Shown here one piece after another: positions 48,419 to 61,693 of a DNA stretch of 64,000 nt. A model generated the notes under the pieces. It was not told the origin of the DNA. It saw only the letters and a program-made list of their open reading frames with translations, and did no database searches. Numbering within the stretch: position 1 is the first letter of the stretch; every line of letters starts with the position of its first letter. A program made the position numbers and the translations under genes. Source of the stretch: Spongospora subterranea f. sp. subterranea (Eukaryota; Endomyxa: Phytomyxea; Phytomyxea; Plasmodiophorida); NCBI GenBank assembly GCA_049724395.1, contig JAUGWO010000109.1, positions 1 through 64,000 on the forward strand, given 5' to 3'.

Positions 48419-49725
48419 AGCAAGTACGCGATCTTGAGGGTCTTGTAAGTCGCATATTTATGACGATTTCAGACGGAATTCGGCTCAGCCGAACGCTGCT
48501 TCGCTGCTTGTTCTTGGGAGACACATTTGAGAAAGACCCCAAATGTGGCCATCAACAAAGACGCGATAAGAAAATGCCCTATTGACCAAGTTATTCCAGC
48601 GTCTTTGCGGCCGAGAGTGATCAAACGTTGGCGTTGCGCGTACGCGATGTGGTTTAGGTTAATCTGAAGACAGGCAGCCTAGTAATCGTGGATTAGCGCG
48701 ATTGACAGAAACCTATTCTTCAACTATCATGGGCAGCGTTCGTCGTGTTCTTGTCAACTGGATTGTGAACGTTGGGGTGGCACCACGTTCACCATGGAAA
48801 TGCAGGACGCGAGCCCTGGGACTCTGTTGAGGAACGGCTTGATCGCATTTGGAATGCGCCTCCACCAACTCCTTCCCTGATTCTTTAGATGCACCGAGGA
48901 GCGACCGATCATGCTGTTGTAACGGGATTTGTTCAACTTTCCCTGGATCAACATTCTTCGTTGTTGTCAACCAACGCTTTCTCGTTGTCTTTATTGTAAA
49001 GAATGACCTGCAGGAGCCATTCCGTTGCCCTTATTATTGACTCCCTGGTTTTGAATCCTATGGACAAACTTTGTTTGCGAATTTGCCAGATGACGGCTTG
49101 TTGATGATATCTCACGGCTGACTAATGGTACGCTTTTCCTGCCGGGTGTCTACCAGCGACGAACGACGCCGCTATCCGGCGTCTTCTGATTGTCGGCTAC
49201 TGCCTTTCCAGATGCCATGCCGGCGTTCCCAGCTCGGCTGATGTCTCCTGCAGGGTGCAGTCATGTTTTCCAGACGCTAATGTCGGGGTTGCAACGCCCC
49301 CTAAGAATGTGTTCTCTAAACCCTGGGGTTGGATTTAGCGGATTTGTTCTGAATACCAATTTGAAGAAGCGGCTGCCCAGAAATGACTTGGGCTTACTTC
49401 CGAATACCGAAAAGGACCTCGCCCCAGGACATGTTGAAATACAATGGAAGCGCGCAGGTCTCTGCCCGCTCAAGTTTGTCGTGAATCTCGACGAATCAGT
49501 TGCTCATCGCAACCCGTATCTGGGGAGTGGCGACGAATTTGTTTCGCAAACAGGAAATCTGAATAATGGCCCCAATATATTACTATTCTGTAAAATTCCA
49601 AGTTCTGAACAAACGGCTCTTGGCGATTGACGAGGCCACTGCGCATTGTCAGGCAATACCGTGTTGTTCCTACACATTCTTGGTTTATGACTTGTTGACA
49701 GTATAGCGAATAAAAAATAGTAGTT
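48419..49725. other. interval without a confident gene
   Basis: A plus-strand frame at 49190-49630 (146 codons) is open but shows no domain, no targeting signal and no splice logic. Other frames are short. I make no call. Confidence 0.35.
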
Positions 49726-50530
49726 CTAGACGACGTTTTGCAAAAGTTGACTGGATTTGGCGGCAGCCGCGAACTGCGACAACCTATGATGTCTCGAAGC
49801 TGATGACGACGACGATGCTGATGACTCCGGCTTTGGCGAAAGACAGACGTCTTCTGACGTTCGCGGGCGCTTAGAGGTCAGCGAACTTTCACACGACGGG
49901 GCTGATCGCTTACAGGGAAATGTATGGGCACTATGTTCTACCAGCGATTCCAGTAACCGAATCGTCCTGGCGATAGCAAAACCCTCCTCAGTATACACAA
50001 ACGTAAACGAAACAAGTGCAATGGGTCGATTGGCTTACTCGTTGGAGGACCTAATACCTGGATCGGTGTTGGTCGTGGTCGGCTTTGGTGGGGCAAATTT
50101 CAGCAATCGTCCAAGAGAGGGAGGTGTCCATTCTTTTAGATATGGCGGTATTGGGCGGGGGCGACTTTCTATATGGCGTAGAATATCTCTGCCCAGAACT
50201 ATCAGCCATGTGAACAGAAGCGATACGAATGGGAAAACTCACCGATCCAGATCGGCCCCGAATTCGGGAACAAGTGGAACGCGACGGTGGCGTTCTTTAC
50301 GAGTTGGAGTGATTAATTTCGGCTGTTTGATATGGCGCACGTCCTGGGATAATCCAATGATACCGTCTTCGTCCATATCTGAACGGCTGGCGAAAACAGC
50401 TACGATATCGGCGAACGATAACAGCACATGTAGCAGTGCTGTATGAACACCGGCAAGGACGCGAGTACCGCACGCCGGTTGTCGTATTTTCGGGCAGGTC
50501 TGCTGGGTTGTCGGCCGCCGCTCCCAACCG
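49726..50530 (-). CDS. hypothetical protein, low-confidence multi-exon model
   Basis: The minus-strand frame around 50,450-50,245 (LLHVLLSFADIVAVFASRSD, KLITPTRKERHRRVP) ends at a good donor, GTGAGT. A 44-nt intron would join it to a proline-rich exon (RYSTPYRKSPPPNT). A last exon (about 49,980-49,726) encodes RTIRLLESLVEHSAH, a KRPRTSED nuclear-localisation-like patch and a serine run. The final join is not phase-clean, and opposite-strand frames are also open. If real, the protein is probably nuclear. Confidence 0.3.
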
Positions 50531-51537
50531 TGGATTGTATTCCCCGCCGAACGCCCCAGTAGTATTGATCAGTGGCCGTCAACCCAATCCAGCCCAAGGG
50601 GTTTTGGTCAACCTGTGCCACTGGCCTCCTCCAACCACACCAGTCGCACTCGCACAGGTTGACTGCCACACGCTACTCATGTGACCGGTAACATTAAGGG
50701 CCTCATGACTGTAGCGAACAACCAAAATATCAGAGCTGTGAGTTGTCGCCGGGACGTCATGAAAATCCATCGAACGTTCGCTTGAAATAATATTTTTCAG
50801 TGCTCCCGATCATTGTTTGTGGGCGACTTGTGATCATTTTTTTTTAATGCCGTTGCCATCGCCATCGCAACGGTTCGTTATCATTTCATGCGCCCTGACC
50901 CAGTACAATATGATTCGTAAAAACACGAGGCGCTTATCAAAGAAGGATCATGGATGGGCAGTGTAATTCTGTGAACATGCCACCTGAACTGAACTGAAGA
51001 CGTATGTTCTCCAGGAACGAGAAGTTTAAAACCAACGATTTTGTCGATAAAGGAATGGACACGACAAGTGGTGGATGCGAGGGCTAATCACGTTTTTTTC
51101 CATACGCCCAGCCGGTCGGCGCCAATCATTTCTTATCAAGTTGCGTGCAGAAATATCGATCAACCTTTCGCGTTTCGACTAGAATCATCGACCTTGATGA
51201 CCCTACTCATCTCGGCCAGTCTCGGCCAGAATCACCGACCTTGATGACGTCTTCTCAACGCCACCTCTGAATATGCCGGATTTGGAGGTGAACACCGGAA
51301 ACCCATTGGCTATAAATCCGCATCTAAATAGCATTCCGAATTCGGTGCGAAATAAATTGGAGGAAATTCATCTTCCCCATTGCGATCTTCAACAGAGCCA
51401 CAGCTCAAAATGAGGAAACCGTCGTCCCCCGGTTTTGGCTATGGTCAACCGGCTATACCGTCTGTGTACTCTATTTCGGGTCCGTCAGTTGGAGATTTCG
51501 AACGTCCAATTCTCCAGCCGCGCGAACGGGGAGGAGC
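50531..51537. other. interval with overlapping open frames but no supported gene
   Basis: Around 51,180-51,250 there is a short direct repeat encoding related RI(I/T)DLDD motifs (AGAATCATCGACCTTGATGA and AGAATCACCGACCTTGATGA). It may be part of a 5' exon of the next gene (frame ITDLDDVFSTPPLNMPDLE), but I could not join it cleanly. Confidence 0.35.
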
Positions 51538-52579
51538 ATGGACCATGAATTGCATCGCCTGGATCGGCGATCGGTATGCGATCGAATCATCGCCCTTGTT
51601 TAGGCACGTTCTGGTTTGATAGAGGTGTGTTTTTCAGCTCGAGGGGATGTCGCCCGACAATATCGACTGGATCTATCGGATCGCCACCGACAGCCTAGCG
51701 AATCATCAGAAGCAGGTGGCGTACTGGACGGGCGTTATCGCCATGTTAGACGGCAGGGGAAAACGGGACGGCGACCAGAGCCCGGCCCCAGACAGAGCGC
51801 CTGCCACTAGCGCCATGGCTCCAGGCCATAATCTGTATGGCGCTACGCCGGTCGAGATGAATCCAGTCTCCGATGAGCGGTGCAGGACGGGCGACGAGCG
51901 AGTAGATGACGATGGCGAAATCATCGACTCTCCTGAACTGTTAAATCATCTCGTCAATCCGACCATGAACAGACCGGTTTTCGCCAGGCGAAAATGTGCA
52001 ACAGCACCATCGTCTATATCAACGCCAGACGGTAATTCAGATGGATTTTCGCCATCAAATTCATCCGTCGCCAAGCCAGCGAAACCGTCCGTGTTCCGCA
52101 ACCGACCCCAGTCGCGTATCGCCATGGCCAACGTCCTGGCCGAAGCGGCACTCAAGATATCCGCACGGAAACCAGTTCCGTCCACGATTACGTCGTCATG
52201 TCTCGATTCCCCATTGTCCATACGCAACGCCGCCGGGGGCGAGTGCGATATCGCAAAACCGATAACTAAGTGTGTCCAGGGCCTTTATCAATCTGGCAAA
52301 TGTTTCCTAATCGGTGATTTTTCGTCGGTCCTTGTAGGTGTGGAGTTTCTCCCGGGGCGGAAAGCGTCAGGGACGAATCGTTCGAGTTTGAAATCAGATG
52401 AAACGCTGGACCAACCACAGTTTGACAATGGAACAGACCGGTTCGACGACCGTTCGCAATCAATGTCGGGCGATCGTCAGGAACAATCCGATCCCTGTCG
52501 ACAATGCGATTGCGGCGCGTTCAGGGCCAATCCGTTCAAAGATGGGCAGTGCATCAACTGCTTTCATCATCATGGTTGA
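51538..52579 (+). CDS. hypothetical protein with C-terminal Cys/His cluster
   Basis: Exon 1 (51538-51573, MDHELHRLDRRS) joins through a 64-nt GTATGC...TTTTCAG intron in phase 0 to a long exon (51638-52579). An N-terminal helix (NIDWIYRIATDSLANHQKQV) is followed by ~220 low-complexity, Ser/Pro/Asp-rich residues. The last 27 residues hold CRQCDCGAFRANPFKDGQC-x2-CFHHH, a C-x2-C-x-C-G-x-F pattern with downstream C-x2-C-F-x-H that can bind zinc. I have a sense that such tails occur at the end of other cytoskeletal and signalling proteins but cannot name a family. Upstream exons may exist. About 325 residues. Confidence 0.5.
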
Positions 52580-53128
52580 GCAGATCTGGCGTGCCGAGAT
52601 TCCCTCTCTATATCAAACTAAACTATTTCACGTCGGACATTGTCATCAGACAGCGTTGAACGTTTGCGAGTTGCAACAGATTCTCTCTTTTCGATGGTCA
52701 AAATTATTCGGAGACGTGATTCAACACCTCAGAACCCGACGGTTGGGAACGCGTAGGTCAACCTGTACCTCCATTGGAAAAAGATCGGCTCCGGTGATGA
52801 AATTCATTGGTCTCTCAATTGTCACAGTATATCGTCTGTTGATCCAGTTGGAGATAGTCGCTCAACGACTCGTTGCCGTCGTCAAGACTAATCCATAGCA
52901 ATTTTCCTGTGGAAGTGGTCGGTTGCGATAGTCGTCGGCTTTTCTTTGGCGCGCGCGTTGTGGAAAATGTTCAACTAGCAGCTATCGGGGGCGACAGGAT
53001 TCTCTCCTGGGCGGTGGTTCTGCCCCTTCCGTATTCGCCGGTCCCATTTCGACGCCGCTCATGTTCATCCGCCCCAATTCAATCATTTGCGGGGCTGGCG
53101 AGAGCCAGCCATTCTTCCAATCTCGTTG
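52580..53128. other. spacer without a recognised gene
   Basis: Open frames at 52,398-52,898 and 52,873-53,184 show no domain. The right end probably holds the promoter of the acidic-protein gene. Confidence 0.35.
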
Positions 53129-53806
53129 ATGGCTATCGACACGAAACCATCCATGACCGTTTCTTCATCGAAAAAGCAGGATGAGCCCTATCTGGAACTG
53201 CTGGGCAATCTGTGCAGCGACGTTGGAATCGAGTACGCCAAACCACACCGATCTGTTCTTGGCAATGATTCGTCGCTCATTCGCCTGATGGAATATATAG
53301 CTCAAGTCGGCTGGATCTCACTGGTGAGCCCAGCGGCGCGGCGATCGGCAAGATGAAGGACATGCTGATCGATGCCGGTTTCACCGAAAGGTGTTTCTTG
53401 ATTGATTCACAGGTCGTCTGTTGTTATCGGTTCTCTGACCCCGGGTGTGATCAGGGAGCTCAGTCAGGAAAACATCGAGGATTCGATCGCCAAGTTCGCC
53501 GAATCGGAACACCAGGAGGGCGAAAATCGCGAGACGACCGAGTACGCCGCCGAGCATTTACGGGGGTCGCCACGAATTGACTATGGACATCCGCTCGACA
53601 AGGTGATCGGGGACGTGGAGCCGGAACCGGACTCGAAGCGACTCGACCCCGATTACAATCCCGAACGGGAGGAGGAGGAGCTCGACATACCTGCGCTACA
53701 TCCGACCACCACCTACGACAAAGACTTCGTCACCGAGACGGTGGACAAACCGCCGCCGATCTCGAAGGAAGAGGAGGAAGAGCCGGAACTGGGTGACGAA
53801 GATTGA
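53129..53806 (+). CDS. hypothetical protein with acidic C-terminus
   Basis: Starts at MAIDTKPSMTVSSSKKQDE and continues through YLELLGNLCSDVGIEYAKP and SLIRLMEYIAQ. The same frame resumes downstream with ENIEDSIAKFAESEHQE and ends in a strongly acidic tail (REEEELDIPALHP, KEEEEEPELGDED). The join is unresolved. A single 144-nt intron from GTGAGC at 53324 to 53467 keeps phase. The sequence inside it (KMKDMLIDAGFTER, VVIGSLTPGVIREL) looks coding, though, and would need two very short gaps or an indel. The product is 180-225 residues. No family is recognised. Confidence 0.45.
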
Positions 53807-53907
53807 TCATTTCGGGACCGTCACCAGATAACGGCGAGCGACTTTCTCGTAATAAACTTTTTCGGGTCGCTGGTTTTTGGGTTCTTGATGGCAACACCCA
53901 GCACAGC

Positions 53908-54172
53908 TCATTTTAAGCCTGCTGAGAGGGTTCGATGTTTTGGAATTGCCCGATTCCGCATATGTAATCGTTGCAGCTGCGATTTCCCGTTCATCGCTGA
54001 ATTCCATCTCGTAGAAAACAAACCACGTCAATGTCAACGCCTTTTATGTACCATCAACCCCTATGCCCAGCATTAATTTTCGCGCCGGTAGTTTGAAGGG
54101 CTGCTTTGCGATCTGCCGAAGATACCCATCGTCAACAGACTGTAGTCTCAAAAGAGTAAATCGATCACACAT
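53908..54172 (-). CDS. small hypothetical basic protein, two exons
   Basis: Exon 1 (54172-54052) encodes MCDRFTLLRLQSVDDGYLRQ and FKLPARKLMLGIGVD. A 55-nt GTACAT...ATTCAG intron gives an in-frame exon 2 (53996-53908) ending HRTLSAGLK. The total is 69 residues, basic, with a weak amphipathic N-terminus that could be mitochondrial. An alternative exon frame continuing to 53807 (MEFSDEREIAAATI) is also open, so the 3' half is uncertain. Confidence 0.3.
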
Positions 54173-54440
54173 TTTCAGCTTTGTTTAGAAATGATGGCTC
54201 GAGAATCCGTAGGACAAAAATCTTCTTCCTCAGTGTGCCGTCTATCGAACTCCTTCAATTCTACTTCATTTTGGCAACCCAGAACTGTATTTTTTTAAGC
54301 GGCCGGATATGGATGCCGAAGGAGATTACTATGAGTTTTTCCATCTGGTTCCACCGGTGACATCTAACGCGTTTATCGACGTCCTTTACAAGAACATGAA
54401 TGGCCTTAGCCGAGAGGCGAACGACTGACAACGTCAAAAT

Positions 54441-57400
54441 TTAATAAACTTTAGAATTAAGGACGGAACTAAGGCATGAATTTAGCGAGTCGTGCAGCGG
54501 ACCCAAATTCGGCATTTTCTCGCAAATTTTCAAAACCTCCCCGATAAGGAGAGTTGGAACGAAATCCACATGAGACACTTCCAGACATTCAAGACACAAT
54601 TGTGCAGCTTCAACAGGTAGATTGGATCGCAATAATAAACGCACCATCCAAGATGGATCAGATTTTGATGTCGAGAAGGGACCGCGAAATCTATATATAG
54701 TATAAGCAAAAAAGCCGGAAAGCAAACGAGTTGGTAAAACCGTTTCATTATCCAAGGAGGTGGCTGGCCTCTCCTCTGATCGTGACGCATCATTCTTTCT
54801 GCACAAATCTTATAGAGAGATCCGTCAACATCCTTCGCTTTGACACATTTTTTCAAAATAGACCACGCCTGATCTCGCAACCAAGATCTACGTGTTTCCA
54901 AGGGAGCCTCGGAAAGGGCATTCGAAGAATCGTGCTGCAGAACTTTCAGCCCCCCGAGAAAAAACCATTCCAAAAATTTCAAGCCTACCTCGACGAAAAA
55001 ACGAACGAACGAAACCCCCTGATCGAGGGCAATACATCGCTCGACGAAATCAGCAAAAACCGACGGCAGTGAGGGTTTCGGGGCAACTGACACTGCAGCC
55101 TCAAACATCCCAAATGTTACCAATTCAAAGATCAAATCTGGTAAGGACATGGTTGCTGCAGGGCAATGAGTTGGGAGTGGGTCTCGTAATCCTAGTTTTA
55201 ACTGCGCCGAACGAAACAATAATAACGATTTCACGTCATCCTTCGAAATAATGATTGTTTTTGCACCGGTAATATTTACTATACCAACATTAAATTTTTT
55301 GAAACAAGTCCCAAAAACATCATACCTTCATCTTCATCGTACTGACGCGAAACAGTATTGACTTCGTTCGGAGGACACTTATGAAGAATAACAGCAATTT
55401 CATCGGAACATATGTCTAGCGTATGTAGCGTGGTTGACAGCGCCAGACATTCTTTTTTCAAAGTTTCGATAGTATTTGGGCAAATTTCGCGCCATTTCAG
55501 CGCATGTCTCCACATACAGGCAGCAGCTCGGTGCAATTCCTGATGTCTGATAAGGTACGCATAGAGAATTTCATGGTAATTTGGATATGAATCGACAGCT
55601 GACTTGGATGACAACCTTTCTAGGACTTCGTAAACCTCTTCATGATATCCGACCCAAGATAAATCCGAAAGAAGATGATGATGGCCAGATGCGCAGAATG
55701 CTTGAACGAACGCCGGTATTCTGTCAGAAGTCAAAAACGCATGTGCCGCTTCGTAACGACACAGGCGAAGATTCGCATTGAACGACCAATCTTCTGGAGG
55801 AGACAAGCTAAGCGCAATATCTGGCCGGCCATATTCGTTGAATAAATCAATTAAGTGCATCGAATATTCGGCCACATCTGCAACCTGAGTAAACTGGGAG
55901 ATAAACTGCTCATCCGTGCAGGCAAGAGTTGTTAAAAAGAGCGACTTCGCCTTGTGGAAGCGGCCCATGAATAGTTCACACAGACCTCGATAATAAAGAA
56001 CCGCCATTTGTTCGAAACTCTTCATCGGCAAATTTTGTACACGAATGCAGAATTCGGATAGCAGCACTATTTGACGGGAAGAAAGTAGTACTCTCCCGAT
56101 TGCAACGATTCGAGCGGCAATGAATTCAAGGCCATACGAAGCATATTGGAGCAAATCCAAAGTGCGAGTTTCAAGTTGGAAAGGTAACAAACTGATGAGC
56201 GCTTGAGAGCCTGACGATGTAGATAATTGCTGAAGAGAGACCCAGCGCAAAGCGTTAATGATCCGGTAAGCAGATTGAAGTTCGCTAACAACTGCTACAG
56301 GGACATTAAAAATCCCTGTTACATTGGTGTACGAAAGACAGATTAATACATTGCGAATACACGCATACCGAGACCTGAGTAAAAACGATGAGCGATATGA
56401 GCACCTACTGAAATTCTAGATACCTGATAATTTGAATAGCTGAAGACACTGTTAACGTTGTTGGCGAGGCAGCATTGTCCTCAACAGAAGGACAACCTTT
56501 TGGCGCTAGAAAATCTAGACACTTCCCCACAATGGTTGCTAAGTTTGGAACAAACGGCGTGAACATATTTCGAATATAAACGTTAAGCGATCGAAGGGCA
56601 TCCTCGGGTTTGACCGACGAACTAATGATATAATCTAGGATGTTGCTTGGGCTACTGAATAAAAAAACATATATGCAGTGAAAGATACCTAGAATTGATA
56701 GCGGAATACCATCTTGCTGGGCAGTTACACCATCGACGATGCAAAGATACTCTGTAGGGTTTTCGATATTTGAAATGAACCTGAATGAAACGTCAGGCGT
56801 AAACAACAAAATTTAGCAGAAGTACGAAACAAATACTTATTGCACACAGCCATGAAGTCGTAGACTTCTTTCATATCAACTTTCACTGATGTTGCACAGG
56901 ATAAAAACTCTTCGGACAGATCAGATGATCGCAATTCGGAAAATCCTGCAAAATCGAAACAGCAATTTGGTATCGAAAATACATGATACCGGGATAATAC
57001 CCTGTGCTTTAACGCAAATTACACGACTTTGCTGCACAATGTCTGGATTCCCACTTGGTAATGATATCGCTACAGGCAGATTGAATCGGGATTGAACAAT
57101 CCGGCAATCGTCAACCAGTGACGACCACAGTCGAAGACTACTGGTAAGTTCATCATCCAAGTTGAAAGAAGCTGGGTTAGCACCATTAGTGCGAATAACG
57201 AGGCAACACAGTTAATCGATTTACCTCCTGATTTCTTGAGACTCTGATTGACTGAGTTCTCGACGTACGAAAAAGTCGCCGCATGAATTTCATCAAAAGT
57301 GGATAAGTCAGAAGCTGGTTGCTTATATCTGAATATGGAAAACTAAGGTTACAATGAATTGTGACGTAAAGTAGCGAGCATTACAGATCAGAAAGAACGT

Positions 57401-58993
57401 ATCTAATCACCGCTAAATCGAAATTCGACTGTTTGAAAACAATGTGATCGAAAATTGACCTCACTTCAATCGTTGATCTAACAAAAATCAGTAAGCGAAG
57501 TGATGAAATTTGTCAACATACTGAGCGAATTGAGCGTATTCAACCGATACGGTGCCGGTTTGCTCGATCAGAGCATCACGGTTTAAAACCTGATTCCAAC
57601 AAAGTGCTTGTGCTGACCCACCACTGCATGTTCTCAGAAAGATAGAAATTTCACAGACACTGCGATGCATACCTGCGAAGGTTACAGTTCTGAATCATGT
57701 ACCCACTTGACGTCATCCATATTGCCCATAATACTGAATAACTCACACGGAAATCGATCAACGGCATCTAAAAAAACGATTACAGGCGAGTACAATCTTT
57801 TGTTAAGAATTATACCTGCGGAGCTGGTATTGAATTAAGGAACGCGAAAACTGGTTCCGATGGATTCATGTCGATTTGACATTCGTAAAACTGATTGAAG
57901 ACAGTATTATTGATGACTATACGAAGATCTAACTGCATGTCGAGACTATACCCTGGCAAGAGTTTCGACTGTAGCATGAACCATTACGGTAAAGACATTC
58001 CTCCCTAATTCACTGATGTGAATACGTCCTTTAACTGCATTTTGGCAAATTTTATAAGTTGCAAATGGAGTTGTATCGGCAACATTCCAAAGACGCAGAG
58101 CCCCATCGTGACAAAAAACAGCCGCAACATTAATCTATGAATAAAACCATTAACTGGAGACAACAATAAACATATTGACGAGCCGACTTCATGTTCAAGT
58201 TGATCCATGTCACTGACAATGGTGACCGGAAGTAACGCAACAGATAATGGAGTTGGGCGTTCGTTTGAGTTCCTGAACACGAAAGAGCGAAGCATCCCTG
58301 TGGATCTCGCACTGTATTAATGGTCAAATTCACTATTGTTAAAAGTCCTTTGAGAATTACGGATTGAGGTCAAACTCGCGCTGGGATAAATCTGATTGAA
58401 TTGACGGGTGAACCGTTGCGTAAACAATACTCCCACATGAAAACGCAACCAAGCCAGTGAAGGCGTTGACAGCAGTAAAAGAGATCACAGATGACGACGA
58501 AGATACCTAATGATCAAGTTAAAAATTAAACGAAGAAAAAACCCAAAACCGCAACCTTAGTGAAACGGTACTCAGCATCTGATTCGGGTGGTGGAGGAAA
58601 TGAACGGCCATTGTTGATTCCAGGATGTCCCACGCTTATCCGATGCAAACAATTATCCTGAGTAACTACAAAAAGCGCCAATGAGGGTTCAGCTTCGTCA
58701 GGGCGAACCTCAGTGATGTATTCATAAATATCGGCCGCTTGTATATCGCAAGGTAGTTTGATTTCTGGTCCTAAAATTGCAAAACCAAATGAGATTTAGA
58801 TGAGAATAATGAAAACAGTACCTTTATACTCTTGCCCTGATACAATGATGCTGAGAAAAATACAGCTTCCGGTATGAATCCTCCAAGTCACAAGGAGGTC
58901 AATACAGCCAGCTTCCGATAACGACAGAGAACCACCTGACAAAACATTGCCAAGCAAAGGCTCCTGGAGGTTCACCCCAGTCTCGCTGAGCAT
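54441..58993 (-). CDS. NUP160: nucleoporin NUP160
   Basis: Scaffold subunit of the Y-shaped Nup107-160 complex. The start MLSETGVNLQEPLLGN at 58993 leads into a divergent beta-propeller region (58,990-57,400, many short exons). The alpha-helical part follows, with the recognisable family blocks MAVLYYRGLCELFMGRFHKA, NYHEILYAYLIRHQELHRAAACMWRHAL (cf. NYYELLYAFHIYRHNYRKAG), MSLPDLIFELVTFGMFEAAV with LPSVFADFVERCIAL, and LLLRSNLPVEAAQLCLECL. It stops at 54441. Introns are about 45-70 nt; several exon ends in 58,700-56,800 are approximate. Estimated length is about 1,250-1,300 residues; human NUP160 has 1,436. It is divergent from PGM3 with ~475 bp between start codons. Confidence 0.75.
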
Positions 58994-59468
58994 GGCCGAA
59001 TTGACCCCGGCGCGCACCGCAAGCGACGATATCTTCTGGGTGATTTGACACGGACTTGATCAAATTGACACCTGTGGGATTCCGAATACTTGATCAGGGG
59101 CGTCTCGACCGCTCGGTGGCAAAATTCAAACGATGTCCTTGTGATCATCACGCCTCATTCCCCGACCATCATCAATGATAATGACGGTCGAGTCATGATT
59201 TGGGATCGCCAGTGACATGCCGATCACGATACCACCCGCCATGAATGCAGTGCTGACCATATATACAACGGCCTCATCTTCGCTACATAGGTTGCAGTGA
59301 TCGTTTCAGTAAAGTCGCTTCGCCCTTGTCCCCACTCATCACAGACCCTGTTACACGGTTACGATACCGATCCGATCTACAGATCTTGTTGAGGTCCAAT
59401 CCAGATCCACTTTCTAAGTGTTTAAACGAGGACTGACGGCGCTTGCGCTTCCGCTGGTGTTTTGAAAA
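58994..59468. promoter_or_regulatory. bidirectional spacer between NUP160 and PGM3
   Basis: No coding sequence seen. It probably contains the promoters of both divergent genes. A short palindromic run near 59,150-59,185 (ATTCCCCGACCATCATCAATG ... CATTGATTAT-like) is not clear enough to call. Confidence 0.4.
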
Positions 59469-61693
59469 ATGGTAAATGGGCCTGACGCCGCCAGCGAGAC
59501 ATCACCTGTCTGACCCAACAACGCGAACAGGCAGGGAGCTTCGAATCCACAGTCGCTGAATTGACCAAGAAGTATCCACGATTCATTCTTGATGGCAAGC
59601 CGTACCGTTATCAGTATGGAACGGCTGGGTTCCGCGATGTTGCCGAACGGCTTCCTTCAGCAATGGTGCGTGTCGGCATCCTGGCCGCCCTGGAATCTAA
59701 GTGCTTCGGAGGGAAAGTCGTTGGTGTCGTAGTCACTGCAAGCCATAATCAGGTTACTGGTTTGAAAATCAACATGGCTAAACTACACTGAAAAGACGAG
59801 CAGGGTTCTGATAACGGTGCGAAAATTATGGATTATCAAGGCGAGATGATCTCACACTTATGGGAGGAGTTTGCTTCCGTATTAGCAAACGCTGATGAAG
59901 GTTCCTGCGTTTCGCTAGAAATATAGTTTCTTTTCTTGAGCATTTTTATAATTTAGGAGAAGGCGTCGTCAAAGCGGTTAAAGATTTCGCAGCTAGTCAA
60001 GGCATTGATTTTGCTTCGCCATCAACAGTATTATTCTTAGACTTGCACAAACGTCGATACTAATTCTCAGCAGGTGTTTGTCGGTCGTGATACAAGGGAA
60101 TCGTCACCATACCTTCAAGATTGTGTAATCAAAGGGGCAAGCGCATTGGGCAGCTGCGTTTTCGATCATGGTCAAGTAACCACTCCACAGGTCTTTGAAC
60201 AAAAAATATTCAAAATATGGGGATTTATTTTCCATTCTATAGCTTCACTGGGTCGTACGAGCATTTAACGAGGATTCTAAGCGATTTAGTCCGCTTTCTG
60301 AAAGTACTCGTGATGACCTACAGGTTTATAACAAAAACCTAAGCGAATCCATAGGAGAACTTCTTGATGGGTATGCCCCATTGCTACATTCCTGTGATTA
60401 TCGTGTTCTGATGTTTTTTACACCATCAGGCCTGTAGAAGAGCTTACGGTTGACTGCGCGAATGGTATCGGCGCTGTTGCACTTGAGAAGCTGAAACCAT
60501 TTATTTCAAAGTTCATACCTTTGCGCTTGATGAATGCATCTGTGAAGGATTTTGCCAAACTAAACCACAACGTTGGAGCAGAACATGTCCAAAAAAATCG
60601 GTATGACCTCAGTTTCTAGTCTGGTTGAGTCTCAGCCCAAGGTAATGTAATAGGAAGCTTCCTGAGGGCGTTGATCCTAGCAAAGATCAATCAAGAAGGT
60701 TTGCAAGCATTGACGGTGACGCAGACAGAGTTGTGTTCTTTTACGTTGATTCGAATCAACAACTTTGCCTTTTGGATGGAGACAAAATAATTGCTTTGGT
60801 TGCAACTTACTTCAAGCAGCTTGTTGATATGGCACAATTAGACCTCAAAATTGGTATCATACTGTTTTTGTACATGATTATAATAGTTAAAACTTATCAG
60901 GTATTGTTCAAACCGCATATGCTAACGGAGCGTCTACTATATATCTGTCTAAAGTTCTCAAAGTCCCCGTTGCATGCGTTCCTACTGGGGTCAAGTTTCT
61001 TCACCATAAGGTTTTGCGGCTTGAATTTTGAAGTCGTATATCTTAAAAACAAAATAGGCTGCTGAGTTCGACATTGGCATTTATTTCGAAGCTAATGGCC
61101 ATGGAACAGCTATATTTTCTCCTAGTGCAATCAGCAAAATTGTTGCTGTCTCACAGCAGTCGTCATCTCCAACAGTAAAAAAAGCAGCGAATAGGCTATT
61201 AGCGTTCAGTAGACTGATCAATCAGGTTCAAATCATTACAATGGCTTGTTCAAAATTCCCTTAATCAGATGTTCAGGCCGTTGGAGATGCTATTTCTGAT
61301 ATACTTCTAGTTGAAGTTACACTAGCCAGTCTAAAATTGACGATGCCTGCGTGGAACAGCTTCTATGCTGATTTTCCCAGCCATCAGGTATAACCTCAAT
61401 CGCCGACATTAACAAAAAACTAAAGCATATATATGTGTTAGTCGAAAGTGAAAGTTAAAGATCGATCTGTCGTAATTACGACAGATGCTGAACGTCGAGT
61501 ACAATCCCCTTCCAAGCTTCAAGAGGCAATTGACGCTGCCGTTTCCAAATTCCAACTGGGCCGTGCTTTCGTGCGCCCTTCCGGTACCGAGGATGTAATC
61601 AGAACTTACGCGGAGGCAGCGACTGAGGCTGAAGCTAAGCAGCTGGGAGAAATGGTTGGAAAAGCTGTGTTCGATTATGCAGGGGGAGTCTAG
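59469..61693 (+). CDS. PGM3: phosphoacetylglucosamine mutase
   Basis: Interconverts GlcNAc-6-P and GlcNAc-1-P for UDP-GlcNAc synthesis, feeding N-glycans made by the RPN1-containing enzyme. Family motifs lie in order: [20 protein letters not shown] with the catalytic phosphoserine, [55 protein letters not shown] (metal site), [11 protein letters not shown] and [19 protein letters not shown]. About ten introns of 45-60 nt fit every frame change. The start is set at ATG 59469, which stands alone before a 59-nt intron (GTAAAT...GAACAG) and gives [16 protein letters not shown]; otherwise no ATG precedes the core in frame. It ends [11 protein letters not shown]. Length is near the human 542 residues. 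Confidence 0.92.

Noticed and set aside
59508-59530. A 23-nt intron near the PGM3 start
   Set aside because: The donor GTAAAT right after ATG 59469 makes a 59-nt intron to the same acceptor, fitting the usual size.
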